Positions 23,226 through 33,849 of a stretch of 64,000 bases of DNA are shown in pieces; position 1 is the first letter of the stretch; every line of letters begins with the position of its first letter. Source of the stretch: Pyropia yezoensis (taxonomy: Eukaryota > Rhodophyta > Bangiophyceae > Bangiales > Bangiaceae); contig CM020619.1 of the NCBI GenBank assembly GCA_009829735.1, positions 25,569,554 through 25,633,553 of the forward strand, in the 5' to 3' direction. The position numbers and the translations under genes are program-made. Below the pieces are notes generated by a model, which ran no database searches, had not been told where the DNA came from, and saw only the letters and a program-made list of their open reading frames with translations.

Positions 23226-24399
23226 CCGCCGCCGGAATGACGGTACGCCCCCCGTCGGCAGAGCGTTGCACGGCGCACCCAACAACAGAATGGGGCAGCA
23301 GTGGGAACAAGGGAAAGGAAGAAGAGATATAGAAAGGTTGGCGACACGGCGCTGCGCGCCGTCGCCGCGCCCGCCACCACCCCGGTACACGGCCGGCGGC
23401 CCGTCGGGGCTGCTGTCACAGGCCATCCGGCGGCTGCCGACGCTCGGCTGCGTGCTCCTCCGCGCGGCCATCACTCCCGTCCGGAGCGTGCGCCTGTCGG
23501 TGGACGCGGGGGAGACGGCGCTCTGGCGCCCCCTCGCGTACGACGCGCTTCGCGGCGGCGCTCCACCCTCTCCCCCGAAGTCACCCCCGCCAGTGGCTTC
23601 GGGGGCCGCGCGCGCGGTGGGGCAGCTGCGGCAGATGGGCGCGCTGCTAGCATAGGCTGGGGAGCTGCTGCCCATCCCCATTCCACGGGCGCGGCCCAAG
23701 CACGCGGCCGCCACGCGTGGTCCCCCCTCATCGCGGCCGCCCGTGGCGGGGGCGGCGGCGCCCATCATGCCAACGGCGCTGGTGGCGGCCCCCGCGGGGG
23801 TCATTGGCGGCGCCGCCGCCGCGGGCCGCAGGGAGGTGGCCACGCCATCGGCGGTGGCGGCCGTGCGGGCCACCTCGGCGGGGCCCATCCCCCCCACCGC
23901 CCCTTCCAGCAGCAGCGTCGCCATCGTCTCCGATGCGGCCGCGGCCGGCGGGGTTTTCCCCCCTGGCGGCCGCCCCGCCCGACCGCCACCGCGCCGGTGC
24001 AGCCGGGCGGTGCGGCGGCTGCTGGCTGGCCGTGACGGAGCGGCGGGCGGGCGGCGGTGGAGGCGGCCGGCGGCTGCGTTGCCATGCACCCTGTGGGCGG
24101 GGAGGGGGGCACGGAGGCGGGGGCGGGTGGCGCGGGGGGTGGCGCCTGGCGTCGCCGCCGCCGCCGCCGCTGCACGTGCGCGGATGAGCGTGCGGGCCCT
24201 GGTGGGGGAGATGGCTGGCCGGGCGGGCGGGCGGGCGGGCGGGCGGGCGGGCGGGCGGTAGAGCGGGGCTCGCCGCGGCACCCCCCCCCCTCTCACTGCC
24301 CCCTCCCCTATCCTGGACACGGAGCAGCAGCAGCAGCAGCAGCAGCCGCGTGCGCACGCCCCCCCCGTCCGCCGCCCTCACTGACCCCCCCCCCCCCCT
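23226..24399. other. GC-rich low-complexity stretch, no gene
   Basis: Both strands carry long open frames because stops are rare at this base composition. Composition (Ala, Gly, Pro, Arg) is not protein-like. It includes (GGGC)n at 24218-24258 and (AGC)8 at about 24322-24346. Confidence 0.45.
24218..24258 (+). repeat. (GGGC)n microsatellite, about ten units
   Basis: A perfect GGGC tandem run. Closely spaced G-triplets make G-quadruplex formation on plus plausible. Confidence 0.8.
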
Positions 24400-25925
24400 C
24401 CCCCCCCACGCCCCCTCCAGCGCCGCGCGGTCCACAGTCTGGGCGGCGGCGGCCGCCGACAGTGCCCGCGCAAACGCCGCCACCGACGGGGGCGGCGCCC
24501 CCCCCCCAAAACGACAGGGACGCGGCCGGCGCGGCGGTGGCGGCGAGCAGCAGCAGCCGCCAAAGGGCGCGGCCGGATAGGCCCGCCGCTGCAGCGGCGG
24601 CGGCGTCGAGCGCGGCGGCCGCCCGCTCGCCCAGCGCGGGGGGGCGGGGGGCGTCGCCAGCAGAGGCCGCGGCGGCAGAGGCGGTGGAGGCGGCGGCGGC
24701 CGCGTCGTCGCTGCCGTGGTCGGGTGCGAGAAGCCCCGCGTGGGAGAGCTCCCCGACGGTTGACGCGAGCACCGCCCGCCGGGCGGCCACCGACGGGAGC
24801 CCCACGTACGCCGTGCTGTCCGCACGGTCGACAAACGCCGCGTCGACGGCGGAGGGGAGGTTGCTGGTAGTGGGCGTCGGCACGTTGGGCACCCGCCGCA
24901 GCGTGTCCAGCTGCGTCAGCAGCGCGTTGACCAGCCGCATCGCGTCGACGAGATCCCCGCCGCTGCCGCCGCCGCCGTCGCCGTCGCCGTCGTCGCCCTC
25001 GCCTCCTTTGCCCAGGCGCGTGGTGGAGAGGGACTCGACTTCGTCCGCGACCACCACCACCAACGTGGTACCGTCCGCCGCGGCGGCGCGGATGGAACGG
25101 AAGAGGGCGGTCATGCGCTTGGCGCTCTCGGAAAACCAGTGGCTAAAGAAAGCGGCTGGCGACACCGCCTCCGCTACGGCACGGGCAAAGACGACCGGCA
25201 CGAGGCGGGCTGACGAGCTGGTGGCCCAGCGCCGCCGCGAGGCTGCTCTTGCCCGTCCCCGGGGGGCCATGCAGCAGCACCACCCGAGTGGCCCGTCACC
25301 AGGTGCGGCGCCACGCCCGCCGCCGCAAAGCGGAGGGCAGTGGCCGCGTGGCACAGAAGCCGCGGCTGGAGGGGGGTTTTCAAAAGTGCAGGGACTCTCA
25401 CAGGCCTTCCAGGTGGTCCGCGGGCAGCGCCGTCGTCACGGACGCCGACTCCCCATCTTCGGCGCCGCCACCGCCGCCGCCGTCGGCGTCGTCGTCGTCG
25501 GCGTCGTCGGCAGCGTCCCCGTCGGGGCCCGCGTCGTCGGGCGGAGGCGGACCGTGACGGCGGGGCGTCCCTCCCCAACGCGGCAGCAGCCGCCCCGCCC
25601 CCCTCCAACACGTACGGGTGGGGACGTGCAGCTCCGCCGCTGCGGCGGGGGCCACCGACAGAATGGCGGGGCGCCCGCCGCCCCCACCCCCCCGCCGCAC
25701 CCCCCCGTCTTGCAGGTCGTTGTCATCGGCAAAGTCGCCCACCCGCACGATCACCACGTGCGGCGCGACCGCCGGGTCGGCGGCGGCAATGTCGGCCAGC
25801 GGGGCGCCCGACGTCAGCGCGGGCGCCGCGGCCGCAAACGGCCACGACGCGGGCGGCCACCCACGGCAGGGGGGCTTCGCTGGACGCTACCGCCCGCACG
25901 TCAATGTGGACGTCGAGCCGCCGCG
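24400..25925 (-). pseudogene. PCH2/TRIP13-like AAA+ ATPase, frame-disrupted
   Basis: Read on minus, the segments appear in the order of pachytene checkpoint protein 2. First come an N-terminal strand (DVHIDVRAVASSEAPLP) and an acidic stretch (VIVRVGDFADDNDLQDGG), then LPADHLEGL with TGA at 25398-25400 where the family has Trp. LLCHAATALRF follows, then Walker A GPPGTGKSS (near 25250), FFSHWFSESAKRM, Walker B with ADEVESL (near 25045), VNALLTQLD, TTSN, AFVDRAD and GLSGRALWRLL. The C-terminal helix follows in yet another frame. At least three frame changes, several at C/G runs, and one stop separate these blocks. PCH2 remodels HORMA proteins in meiosis and the spindle checkpoint. This is either a pseudogene or a real gene damaged by homopolymer sequencing errors. 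Confidence 0.75.
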
Positions 25926-26343
25926 GAGGAAGGCGAGGTGGGGGTGGCGGGCGGCAGGGCGTCGCCGCCGTGCCCCCGTTCGAGTTGGCCACCCCTCCGC
26001 CGCCGCCCATACCAAGCGAGAGAAGCGGCACAGGGCGCGCAGGGAAGAAGGGCAGTGGGGGGAAGGGGGGAGGAAAGAGAGGGGGGGAAGAGGTGGGGAA
26101 GAGGGGGGGAAGAGGGGGGGAAGGGATGGGGGAAGAGTGGGGGGGTGTCGCCTACGAGACAGCCGTCCCTGTCACCGGGGGAACGCGGGGACGGGTGTAC
26201 TGTACGTGCGCCGCCCGCTGCAGGACGCGTCTGTCGACGGCGCTTCTGCGGGTGCATGCGCAGACGCGCCGCTCCACCTCCAGCACCAGCGTCGGTCGAG
26301 CCCCTGTCCGCCGCGCCTCCCACCGCGCGGTGCACGTATGTAT
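25926..26343. other. Purine-rich spacer upstream of the PCH2-like copy
   Basis: Contains GGGGGGAAGAGG-type purine repeats at 26050-26140. No gene was recognised. Confidence 0.4.
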
Positions 26344-26351
26344 GGATCAGG

Positions 26352-26480
26352 TGGGCTTGTGCTGCACGCCCAGGGCGTGCACTAAAGTCTTTAAGCTGCA
26401 CGCCCCGGGCGGGATAAGGCGTGTTTTAGGGCGTGTCACGCCTGCACGCCCCCGAAAAAGGGGCGTGCAGCACAAGCCTA
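26352..26480. mobile_element. hAT-like MITE, 129 bp, with 8-bp target duplication
   Basis: The terminal inverted repeats are 20 bp: TGGGCTTGTGCTGCACGCCC on the left, and on minus from the right TAGGCTTGTGCTGCACGCCC, differing at one base. GGATCAGG flanks both ends perfectly (26344-26351 and 26481-26488). Eight-base duplications are the hallmark of hAT transposons. The motif TGCACGCC occurs five times inside, in both orientations, including two tight palindromes. No coding capacity is present. Confidence 0.9.
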
Positions 26481-26488
26481 GGATCAGG

Positions 26489-27097
26489 GCTCTTCAAGCG
26501 TACTTCGGTCAAGAGTAATACGCGCGTATCCGTCAAGCGTATCTGGCTACGCGGTACAGTGCGTACGCGATCATATCCAGGGGTCTCCCAAGGAAGTAGC
26601 CCACTTCTGTACCGCACCATTTGGAGTCGGCACAGTACTGTTCCGACTTGATATACCACCAAGAGCAGTAATGTGTCAGGTGGCGAGAGGAATCGCGACA
26701 ACGAGCCTACAAAGTACGAAAATGCCTGTTCTGACTTGCCCAGGAAAAATGTGAAGGGGACGGGCGTACAGAGGAGGCTGACCTCGTCTGCGACTGGGAG
26801 GATCGTTGTGAAGGAGGAGAGATGCGGGGGGGGGGCGGCGGAGCGGGATGGCGATGAGGGGGGGGCGCGCGAGAACGGTGCTCAACCGAAAAGTGCGGGG
26901 GGGGCTCGCGAGAATGGAGCCCAACCGAAACTCATGGCCGCAGATGGGGAGTACAAGGGGACCGGCAGGGTACGGAGGGGCACTCAGGTGACGTGACGCA
27001 GACGGTGGCGGTACGACGCACGGAGGTTGTATCTGGACAAGTGAATGATGTGGGGGCAAGCGTAAAACAAATACAATAAAAGTGTGTCGAAGAACAC
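26489..27097. other. Spacer, no gene seen
   Basis: Short frames only. It contains repeated CGAGAA(C/T)GG(T/A)G-type words at 26870-26920. Confidence 0.4.
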
Positions 27098-27754
27098 TCA
27101 CAGGTCGTCCTCCTCCCCGTCCAGAACCATATCCATTGTCTCTTCTATCGCAGCGACGTCGCTCTCAGCATCCATCCACCGCTGCGCCGCGCGCACGCGG
27201 TCTGGCGTGTCCACCCCCAGCAACTCGTCCGCCAGCGACGTGTTGGCCATCAAGGCAACGACGGCTGAGACGTCCATATGGGCGTTCTCAAAGGGTGAAG
27301 CGTCGAAAGAGCGGTACCAGGCGAGAGAAGCGGGTGATGCGTGTGACACCCGTGGCGTCGCCGACTTCTCGTCCGTAGCACAGTGATGTTGGCGGGCGGT
27401 GCGCGTTCGCAGCGCACAGGAAATCGATAAGTGCTGTAGATTTTTGCAATGCTCCAGAACGGGCTCGAAGAAATACACTATTGGAATCTTGCTGTACAGT
27501 GCTGAGGAGCTCTCTCGTGCGTTGTTCGGCTTGTTCATATCCAGGGTGGATATAAACGAGCCCGATATAATCGCGTACGCACTGTACGCGATTGCTCCGG
27601 AGGCACCCAAACACTCACTGGGCCAGTCGGGGGGGGGCAAGGGTACCGGGTCCGCACTTGCCCGGCTTCCCAAGCGTAGTGCAGTTAATACAACAACTTT
27701 ATTCTCGCCAGCGCACATCTGGGGGTCTCCCTTGTTGTGCACGTCGAATGACAA
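27098..27754 (-). CDS. Hypothetical protein with acidic tail (218 residues or less)
   Basis: The frame runs uninterrupted to a stop at 27098. The last about 75 residues are protein-like: AWYRSFDASPFENAHMDVSA, a helical stretch with DELLGVDTPDRVRAAQRWMD, then an acidic end (DGEEDDL). The N-terminal part looks less convincing and may be intron or upstream sequence. The true start is unclear and I see no splice pair I trust. No family is recognised. It could be the last exon of a gene whose other exons lie toward 28 kb. Confidence 0.35.
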   Translation of the reverse strand: MSFDVHNKGDPQMCAGENKVVVLTALRLGSRASADPVPLPPPDWPSECLGASGAIAYSAYAIISGSFISTLDMNKPNNARESSSALYSKIPIVYFFEPVLEHCKNLQHLSISCALRTRTARQHHCATDEKSATPRVSHASPASLAWYRSFDASPFENAHMDVSAVVALMANTSLADELLGVDTPDRVRAAQRWMDAESDVAAIEETMDMVLDGEEDDL

Positions 27755-29154
27755 GATCCGTATCGAGCGACGAGCGGTTTGACCGCTTGCGCAAAGTTGA
27801 TTCTAGGTGCTGAGCACGTAAGCACTTGGTGCTGGCGCCTCAGACGCCTGTGTATGAAGTCACCAAACCAGCGCAGAGCTGCCGTTCTCTGCGTCAGCTT
27901 ATGACTAAAATTTAGGCACAGCAAAGAAGGGATGGCAGGTCTCCCGCTGCAAGGTATTCAGTGACCGTTACCAGGCGTTCGGCTTGCACTGAGGCAACCA
28001 AGCAGTGTCTTTCTTATCGACGTTGCAAGCAACCTGTGTAGCGCTATGAGCTCCACGAACCTTTGGTACTGGTACAGTTATGTTACAGTGCCTTCGTCGC
28101 CTTTGCTTCGGCGCCCGCCGCTACGGCCGCTGCCGCCGCTGGGGCGGTCGTCGCCCCAGCGGCTGCTCCCGCCGCTTTTAGTACCGTCGCCCTTTTCGTA
28201 ACCACCGAGGCCTCTGACACTCCCTTGACTCTGCATGCGTACGCTCACGACGTACGCTTGCCACTTGCTTTTTACCGAGTACGCTTGGCCACAGATTGGC
28301 GGAGCGTGTACGCTTGCCACGCATTCTTGAGGAATGGCACGGATACTCACACGCTCTTTTGAAGAAACGGCCACTGTCAGTCCCCTGTTTTATTTTTTTT
28401 CGCCTCCTTTTCCCCCCACCCCTCACCCCGTGCTCCCCTTCAGGCCGTCATGCCGCTCCCCCTCCCCCCCCTCCCGTGGGGCGCCGCCACCCGGGCGGTG
28501 CGCCCGCGGGCGCACGCTCCCCCCACCCGCCTTTGCCGCCAGTTCGTCGTGCGGCGGGCGGGACGCCCAGCTCCCCCCCCACGTGCGCCGCGGGCGGCAC
28601 CCGCCGCGGACCGCCCCGGGGCGTGCCAGCGGCCGGCGTGGCGACCGCCACCAGGCGCGGTGCGGGGCGGCGGTGGCGCGCTCCCTCCGTGGGCGGGCGG
28701 CGGGGAGGCTGCGGTGCGCCGCGCCCGTGTGGGGGGGGGGCTCCACCCGTTGGTGCAGGCGCCCTGCCACGCCGCCCGACTGGGGGGGGGGGGGATGGCG
28801 GGCTGGTTGTACGCCTCTGCCACCCTGGCCAGAGTGTACGCGGCGGGGCCGGGGCGGCGCGTCGACTCCCCCGCCATAGGGGTGGCGCCGCCACCCCGTC
28901 GACGCCGCGCCGCGGTCGGGACGGCGGGCGGCGACGGCGACGGCGGCGGCGGCGGTGACAAACGTGCCGGCAGCGGGGGACGGCGGCGGGGTGCCCCCGC
29001 CGCCCTGCCGCTAACGTGCGCGTGGTGGGGGGCGACGGCGGGGGGGGGGCGTCAGACGCGGCAAGACGCCCCACGCTGGCGGCGCGCACTTCCATGCAGA
29101 GTGGCGCGAGGGGGGGGGGGGGGGGGAGGGGGTGTCTTGCACCAGCCAGCCATC
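27755..29154. other. No clear gene; GC-rich from 28.44 kb
   Basis: 28210-28320 has three GTACGCTTG(G)CCAC words about 30 bp apart. From 28440 to 29130 both strands are open over hundreds of codons with biased Ala/Pro/Arg/Gly composition. Short protein-like strings such as TLARVAEAYNQPA on minus do not extend into a recognisable domain. A G-run of about 17 lies near 29112. Confidence 0.4.
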
Positions 29155-29462
29155 GCCCCCGGGCATCACGCCCAGTTAAGTGGGCCTGTTTGCGGTCATC
29201 TGGCTTTGTGCCCCCGGCAAGCAGAGTGAAGCACCGATGAAGGAGACAAGAAAAAATGTGCATAAAAAAGAGGAGCTCATAGCGCATCTTACGGTGTTTG
29301 GCACGGGTATTTCTCTCCAGTCGGCCGGGCCTCAGGTGCGTGCTTGTGTCTTTCTTGCGCGGCCTTACCGTTCTCTCTGAGAGTTTCCGAGATTTTTCAA
29401 CCAATGAGACGTGTGTATTTCCACCCAGGAGACCGCTCTTAACTGGGCGTGGCATGGGGCGG
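29155..29462. repeat. Inverted repeat with CACGCCCAGTTAAG arms
   Basis: CACGCCCAGTTAAG at 29167-29180 recurs inverted at 29437-29450, with weaker matches extending on both sides (about 45 bp per arm). The arms enclose about 257 bp. A degenerate MITE is possible, but I cannot find a target duplication. Confidence 0.5.
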
Positions 29463-29725
29463 CGCGGCGGTAGCCGCCCAGAGACGGCGCGGCAGGGAGA
29501 GGGGGGGGGAGGGGGGCCCCCCCCCGTCAGTGTTGCTCATTCTGTTGCCCTCCCCGGGTCGCCAAGGATGGAGAGGCCCGCCCAGATGGTTTCCCTCTGC
29601 GCCCGACGCAGGGCGAAGCACCTCAAGAAGAGGCCCTGACGGAGTAGATTTCGGTTTCTTTGTTTTTTAATGTCCATGCAATGCTTTTTCGCCACGTCAA
29701 GGGCGGCTCGGCCGGCGGACCTTCC

Positions 29726-29781
29726 GTCCGCTTGGCTGCACACGGCTCTGGCCGGCCAGAGTCGTGCGCGGCCAAGCGGAC
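29726..29781. repeat. 56-bp near-perfect palindrome
   Basis: Arms of 28 bp meet without a spacer at GGCC|GGCC. The left arm starts GTCCGCTTGGC and the right ends GCCAAGCGGAC, with three mismatches. It lies 80 bp downstream of the BTB gene's stop codon. Confidence 0.85.
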
Positions 29782-29859
29782 TGACTGTGTGGGCACCGCA
29801 GCGTGCGGTTGAGCCCGTCCCCCCCCCCCACGCCCTCGTTCACACCACCCGGTCCTCCT

Positions 29860-31472
29860 TCAGCCGACGACATCGGTGACAGTAAACGAAACTCCGACGC
29901 CCAGGCGACCCTCAAAGTTGGGTGCACGCTGCGGGCGGCCATAGTACCCCTGGGCCACATCGGACCGTGATATGGCCTGCCCAAACTCGACTACCCCGTC
30001 AGACGCGTCCGCCCGGTCTGGGGTGGGCGACCGCGCCCGCCGGAGCACCACCGACTGGGTGGCGAGCTTGCGCGGGTAACCCTGGGCGCCCCTCCACACG
30101 TCAAAGCCGGCTTGGCGGTTGTCATACGGTGCCGACATGTTGGGCTGGTGGCTCAGCTCAAACGTGAAGAGGTCCGCCTTGACGCGCACCGCTGGGGATG
30201 CCGCCACGCCGGCCGCCTCTGCCACGTCAGCCGCTGGCAAACGGGTGAGGGTGACGGGGAGAAAATCATTCTTAGCAGCGTTCCCCTTGCCATCGCCCCC
30301 GCCTCCACTATCTACCGACAGCTGCCAGAGGTCCGCCCCCACCATTATAGATGGGCCGACATGCACACCACTGCCTGCTGCAACTTGAGCAGCAACAACA
30401 GTGACGTGCTCGCCGGAACCACCACGTCGAATGTTGCCCGCCCGTAGGCGCGCCTCACCAGTGTTGATGAGCATGCAAAGCGCATCCTGCAGTCCACGCG
30501 TGTAGGCTGCGACCCAAGGTTTGCTGCTCTCAGCCTTTGCTGCGTCCGAATCAAGATGCTGCAGTGAGATGCGCAGATCGCTTTGAGATAGGCGCCCCCA
30601 GCGAACGAGAGACATCCACGAAGCTCGCATCTGGTACTGGGGCGTGGCAGGGGTCATCCGGTGCACCACCGCGCGTAACACGGCGTCCTCACTGTTGACG
30701 ACTAGGTCGTTGCTGCGCAGCAGTAGCTCCATGCCGGCATCGTCTACGTTGTCCAGCTGCTTCTCCGGCGTGGCAGCCATGGCACCAAAGGTGTCGCGGA
30801 CCACGCAAAAGGCGCGATACGCAATCGTTTTTCCATGTGGAAACGCCAGGTTCTCCACCGCGTAACGCCACACGCGCACAGCGTTGTCCTTATCGATCAG
30901 GGACAGGACCCTGTCCCGTGCACTCGAAAGCAGTGGGGTGACCTCGTACTGGTGAGCCACCTTGACCGCCTCCAGCGCCGCGTCGAGGGTTGTGGGAACC
31001 TTTGCATCACGAGGAAAGCAGCCAAGAAGAGCGTATCACACACGTCCAGCACGTAGGTAATCCAACAGAAAGTTCAAGTGTCAGTCAGAAGGGTTCTTGT
31101 GTGCCAGTGAGCCAAGTACCAAAATGCGGACGCGTCCTCCATGTCAAGTGCCTTTATCAGGAGAGGCTGGCCACGTCTTCCACTTACAGCCTGCTTGTAG
31201 CAATAGTTATGCAGTGTGTCCCAACCGGCGGCAGATACGCCATCTAGCTTGATGCGGCACTCCCACTGCTTCACGCCCTCCTTGTACAGAATGGTCCGCA
31301 TGACGTGGCTGGCGTTGGCGAGGATGCACTTGTGGCACAAAAACTCGCGGTCATCCACCACGACGACGCAGTCGGCGGTGGATTCATCCTTCATGAGCTG
31401 GGCCATAGGGTTATCCTCACGCCCTTCCTCCTTGTCGCCGCCACGGCCAGCGGCGCCATCACCCGCACCCAT
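29860..31472 (-). CDS. BTB-BACK domain protein with MATH-like C-terminus, two exons
   Basis: Exons are 31472-31188 and 30999-29860, joined in phase 0, giving 474 residues. Residues about 20-115 form a BTB/POZ domain: DESTADCVVVVDDREFLCHK, then ILANASHVMRTIL and NYCYKQA joined to VPTTLDAALEAVKVAHQYEV. A BACK-type helical region follows (AVRVWRYAVENLAF, LLLRSNDLVVNSED). The C-terminal about 170 residues (GADLWQLSV ... VRVKADLFTFEL) resemble a MATH-type beta sandwich, less certainly. Such proteins usually act as Cullin-3 adaptors that recruit substrates for ubiquitination. Start ATG at 31472 gives a short Gly/Glu/Asp-rich lead. The gene looks intact. Confidence 0.85.
31000..31187 (-). other. Intron of the BTB gene (188 bp)
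   Basis: On minus the donor is GCT|GTAAGT at 31187 and the acceptor TTTCCTCGTGATGCAAAG|GTT at 31000, with a pyrimidine-rich run before it. Removal restores the BTB fold in phase 0. Its length nearly equals the 190-bp peptidase intron. Confidence 0.85.
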
Positions 31473-31876
31473 CCTTGGTGGTCACGGTCAGCCCACCCGC
31501 GTCGGGGTGCCGTCCTGCCGCAGCGACCACGAGAGCGTCAGCTCCGCTAACACCAGACTGCGTCTGAGGGCGTGTGGCACGTCCACGGTCGTCGCGCCGT
31601 TGGCGGGCTGGAACCCCCTGCCCTTGCGGTCCCTTTTGAGGGGCGTGCGCCGGGACCCCTCGGGTTGCTCTCCCCACTGGCGCAGCGATCCACAAAGAAC
31701 AGCCTGCGTGGGTAAAGGGGTGGTGCGCACAGCGCCATGGCCTGGGGAAGCCGCCGACGAGAAAAAGGTCACCGCTGGGTGACCATTTGCTCGTGGCGCG
31801 ACCGCCTGCGGGCGCCGCGCGGGACCCGCCGAGGACGCGGCTAGCCACAAGATTGGCGATGGCGGCTCGGTTCACA
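31473..31876. other. Upstream region of the BTB gene
   Basis: Presumed promoter and 5' leader. No clear core element was seen. Open frames on both strands look incidental. Confidence 0.4.
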
Positions 31877-31878
31877 TA

Positions 31879-32513
31879 TGGCCGATTTCTGAAGAATGAC
31901 GAGATTCATAAGGGGGTTCACAGCAGGTCACAGCAGCATTCCACCGAAGTACCGATGTTTCCCCCCTTCCCATTGGCTGCCGCTAAATCGCGGCAGCAGG
32001 TATCGCATACGTCTCATCCGATTCGGCGCTCCTCGTCTGACCCCTTTCCGATCGACTTTCCAGGGCTGTGCTCGAGTGACGGATCCCCCCCACAACGGGA
32101 AATTAACTGGCACAGTACAACTCTGTGGTGGCCTCCTGTGAGCACGTCACGACAGCCCGTACCTGCTGCGAACCCGTCCGTGCAGCTGCAGGCTACTTTG
32201 TACTGGCCAATCAGCGCCCTAGAATCGGCCTCATTTCGCGGCACCTGGCCTCGGACCGATGCTGTGAGCTCCTGACGGCAGTCCTCTGCAAGACTGGGCC
32301 GGTCTGTGCAGACGGGAGATTTTTCGGCCGGTCTCACATCAAGGCATCACACGGATGCGACACGGATTTGCGGTGTTGGATGTGGTTCGGCTAAGGCCGC
32401 GGGCACCGCCGGAGAATTCCTGTGGCCCAGAATGCGTGCGCACTTGGCGACTGTTCTGGGAGATCCTGCTGTGAACCCCCTTACGGAACTGATCATTCTT
32501 TGGAAATCGGCCA
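31879..32513. mobile_element. TA-flanked inverted-repeat element, 635 bp
   Basis: The left end starts TGGCCGATTTCTGAAGAATG and the right, on minus, TGGCCGATTTCCAAAGAATG. The arms continue to AAGGGGGTTCACAGCAGG on both sides, making terminal inverted repeats of about 50 bp. TA lies outside each end (31877-31878 and 32514-32515). No transposase is present, so it is a MITE. Its terminal sequence differs from the 10.9/12.7-kb pair, so it is a second TA-targeting family. Confidence 0.8.
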
Positions 32514-32522
32514 TAGGGACGC

Positions 32523-32543
32523 CTTGCCGCTGCCGCTGCCGCC

Positions 32544-32575
<32 letters not shown>

Positions 32576-32598
32576 CGCCACTGCCGCCGCCGTCGACG
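32523..32598 (+). repeat. GCC/GCT microsatellite
   Basis: Nearly pure GCC/GCT triplet repeat right after the MITE end. Confidence 0.8.
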
Positions 32599-33849
32599 CG
32601 GGAGGGGTGACGGGTGCTGGAGGGGGCGACGGGATTGGAGAGGGGGGCGGGGGGGTGGGATCGGGTGGGCGACGCAAACGTACCCCCAGCCGTGGGTGAG
32701 GCCCAGGCCCCCAACTCACGGGAGGAAAAGGTAGAGCGGTCGCACCGCCGCCGCCGACGCCCGAAACGACCGCCGTCCAGTACCAGCCCCCCTGACGTCG
32801 CTTGCCCACCGCGGTGAGCAAGGGTCGTGGAGGGGACGCGGGGGGGTGGGGTGTGCGTGACCCGCCGCGGCACCCTCTTATGTAGTCCACCCTCCCCCCC
32901 CCCCCCCCACCCGTGTCCTTGCTGCCACGGCCTCCCCTCCCCTCCCCTCCCCCTGCATGCTGGAAGAAAAAAAAACAGGGGCACAGGGGGCGGCCGCCCG
33001 CCACGCCCCCCGCCGGGTGGGGGGACCCGCCCCGCCTTGCAATGTGTGGGGGGGTTGCCACCACCACCCGAACCCCCCCCCTCTCGCCCACCCGGCCGGC
33101 CGGCCGGCCGCCTCCCCCCCTCTCTTGCATTGCCTTTGATGAAGAGGGGGGGAGGGGGGGGAACGAGTGGAGGAGGGGCTGAGGGGGACCGCCGCCGGGC
33201 CGGGCGTAGACAGCGGGACCCGGAGTCTCAGCGCAGTGGGGCCACCCGCGAGTCGCTTATTTTCCCCGCATTCGGCCCAAATCGCTCCTGGCGGATCTCG
33301 CAAGGTCGGCCCGACAGCCCTCAGCAACCCCGTAGAGGCAGAAAACTGTACATGCTTTCTGTTCAGATGACCTCACGAGGAGGGGGTTGCCCCGTTCTTC
33401 TTGCCGTCTTCAAGACCACGACCACGACGACAAGGTGCTCCTCCTTGAGAAAGAACGGTAGCTCTTCGACCATTTCCGGCTCAGATCGCACCTCCCAAAC
33501 ACATGTTTGCAGGCACATGTTTGCAGTAAGCATGTTTCTAAAAACAGCGTACATGTAGTCTGTGTTTGCGGACATGTTCATACACAACACTGCTTCTCAA
33601 CTTTTATGCGGATGCATGGAAAACGACACCGCCACAGGGAAAAACCCAACAGGGATCTTGCACATCCGCTGCACGATTCACGGGGGATTCTCCGTGACAA
33701 TTGCAGCCGGCCGCACGTTTGTGTCGAGACACTTCGTCCCGACGCGCCAACGCCCTCACCTCGCACTGGCGAGCACACGCCCGTGGGCGCCACCGAACGT
33801 GAACGTCGCTGCCCGCTCCCCCCCCCATGCCGCCTGTTCACCTCCCCCG
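32599..33849. other. GC-rich spacer with G and C runs, no gene
   Basis: Includes a C-run near 32897 and CCGGCCGGCCGGCC near 33093. ACATGTTTGCAG words repeat at 33500-33540. Long frames on both strands reflect composition. Confidence 0.4.

Noticed and set aside
24057..26417. A 786-codon open frame on plus
   Set aside because: It is the opposite strand of the PCH2/TRIP13-like sequence, which carries the recognisable motifs. The plus reading is low complexity.
31038..31080. LNFLLDYLRAGR on minus as a separate BTB mini-exon
   Set aside because: The preceding exon already supplies the equivalent strand-helix segment (HNYCYKQA), and a single GTAAGT...AG intron gives a complete domain in phase. 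The match is probably chance.
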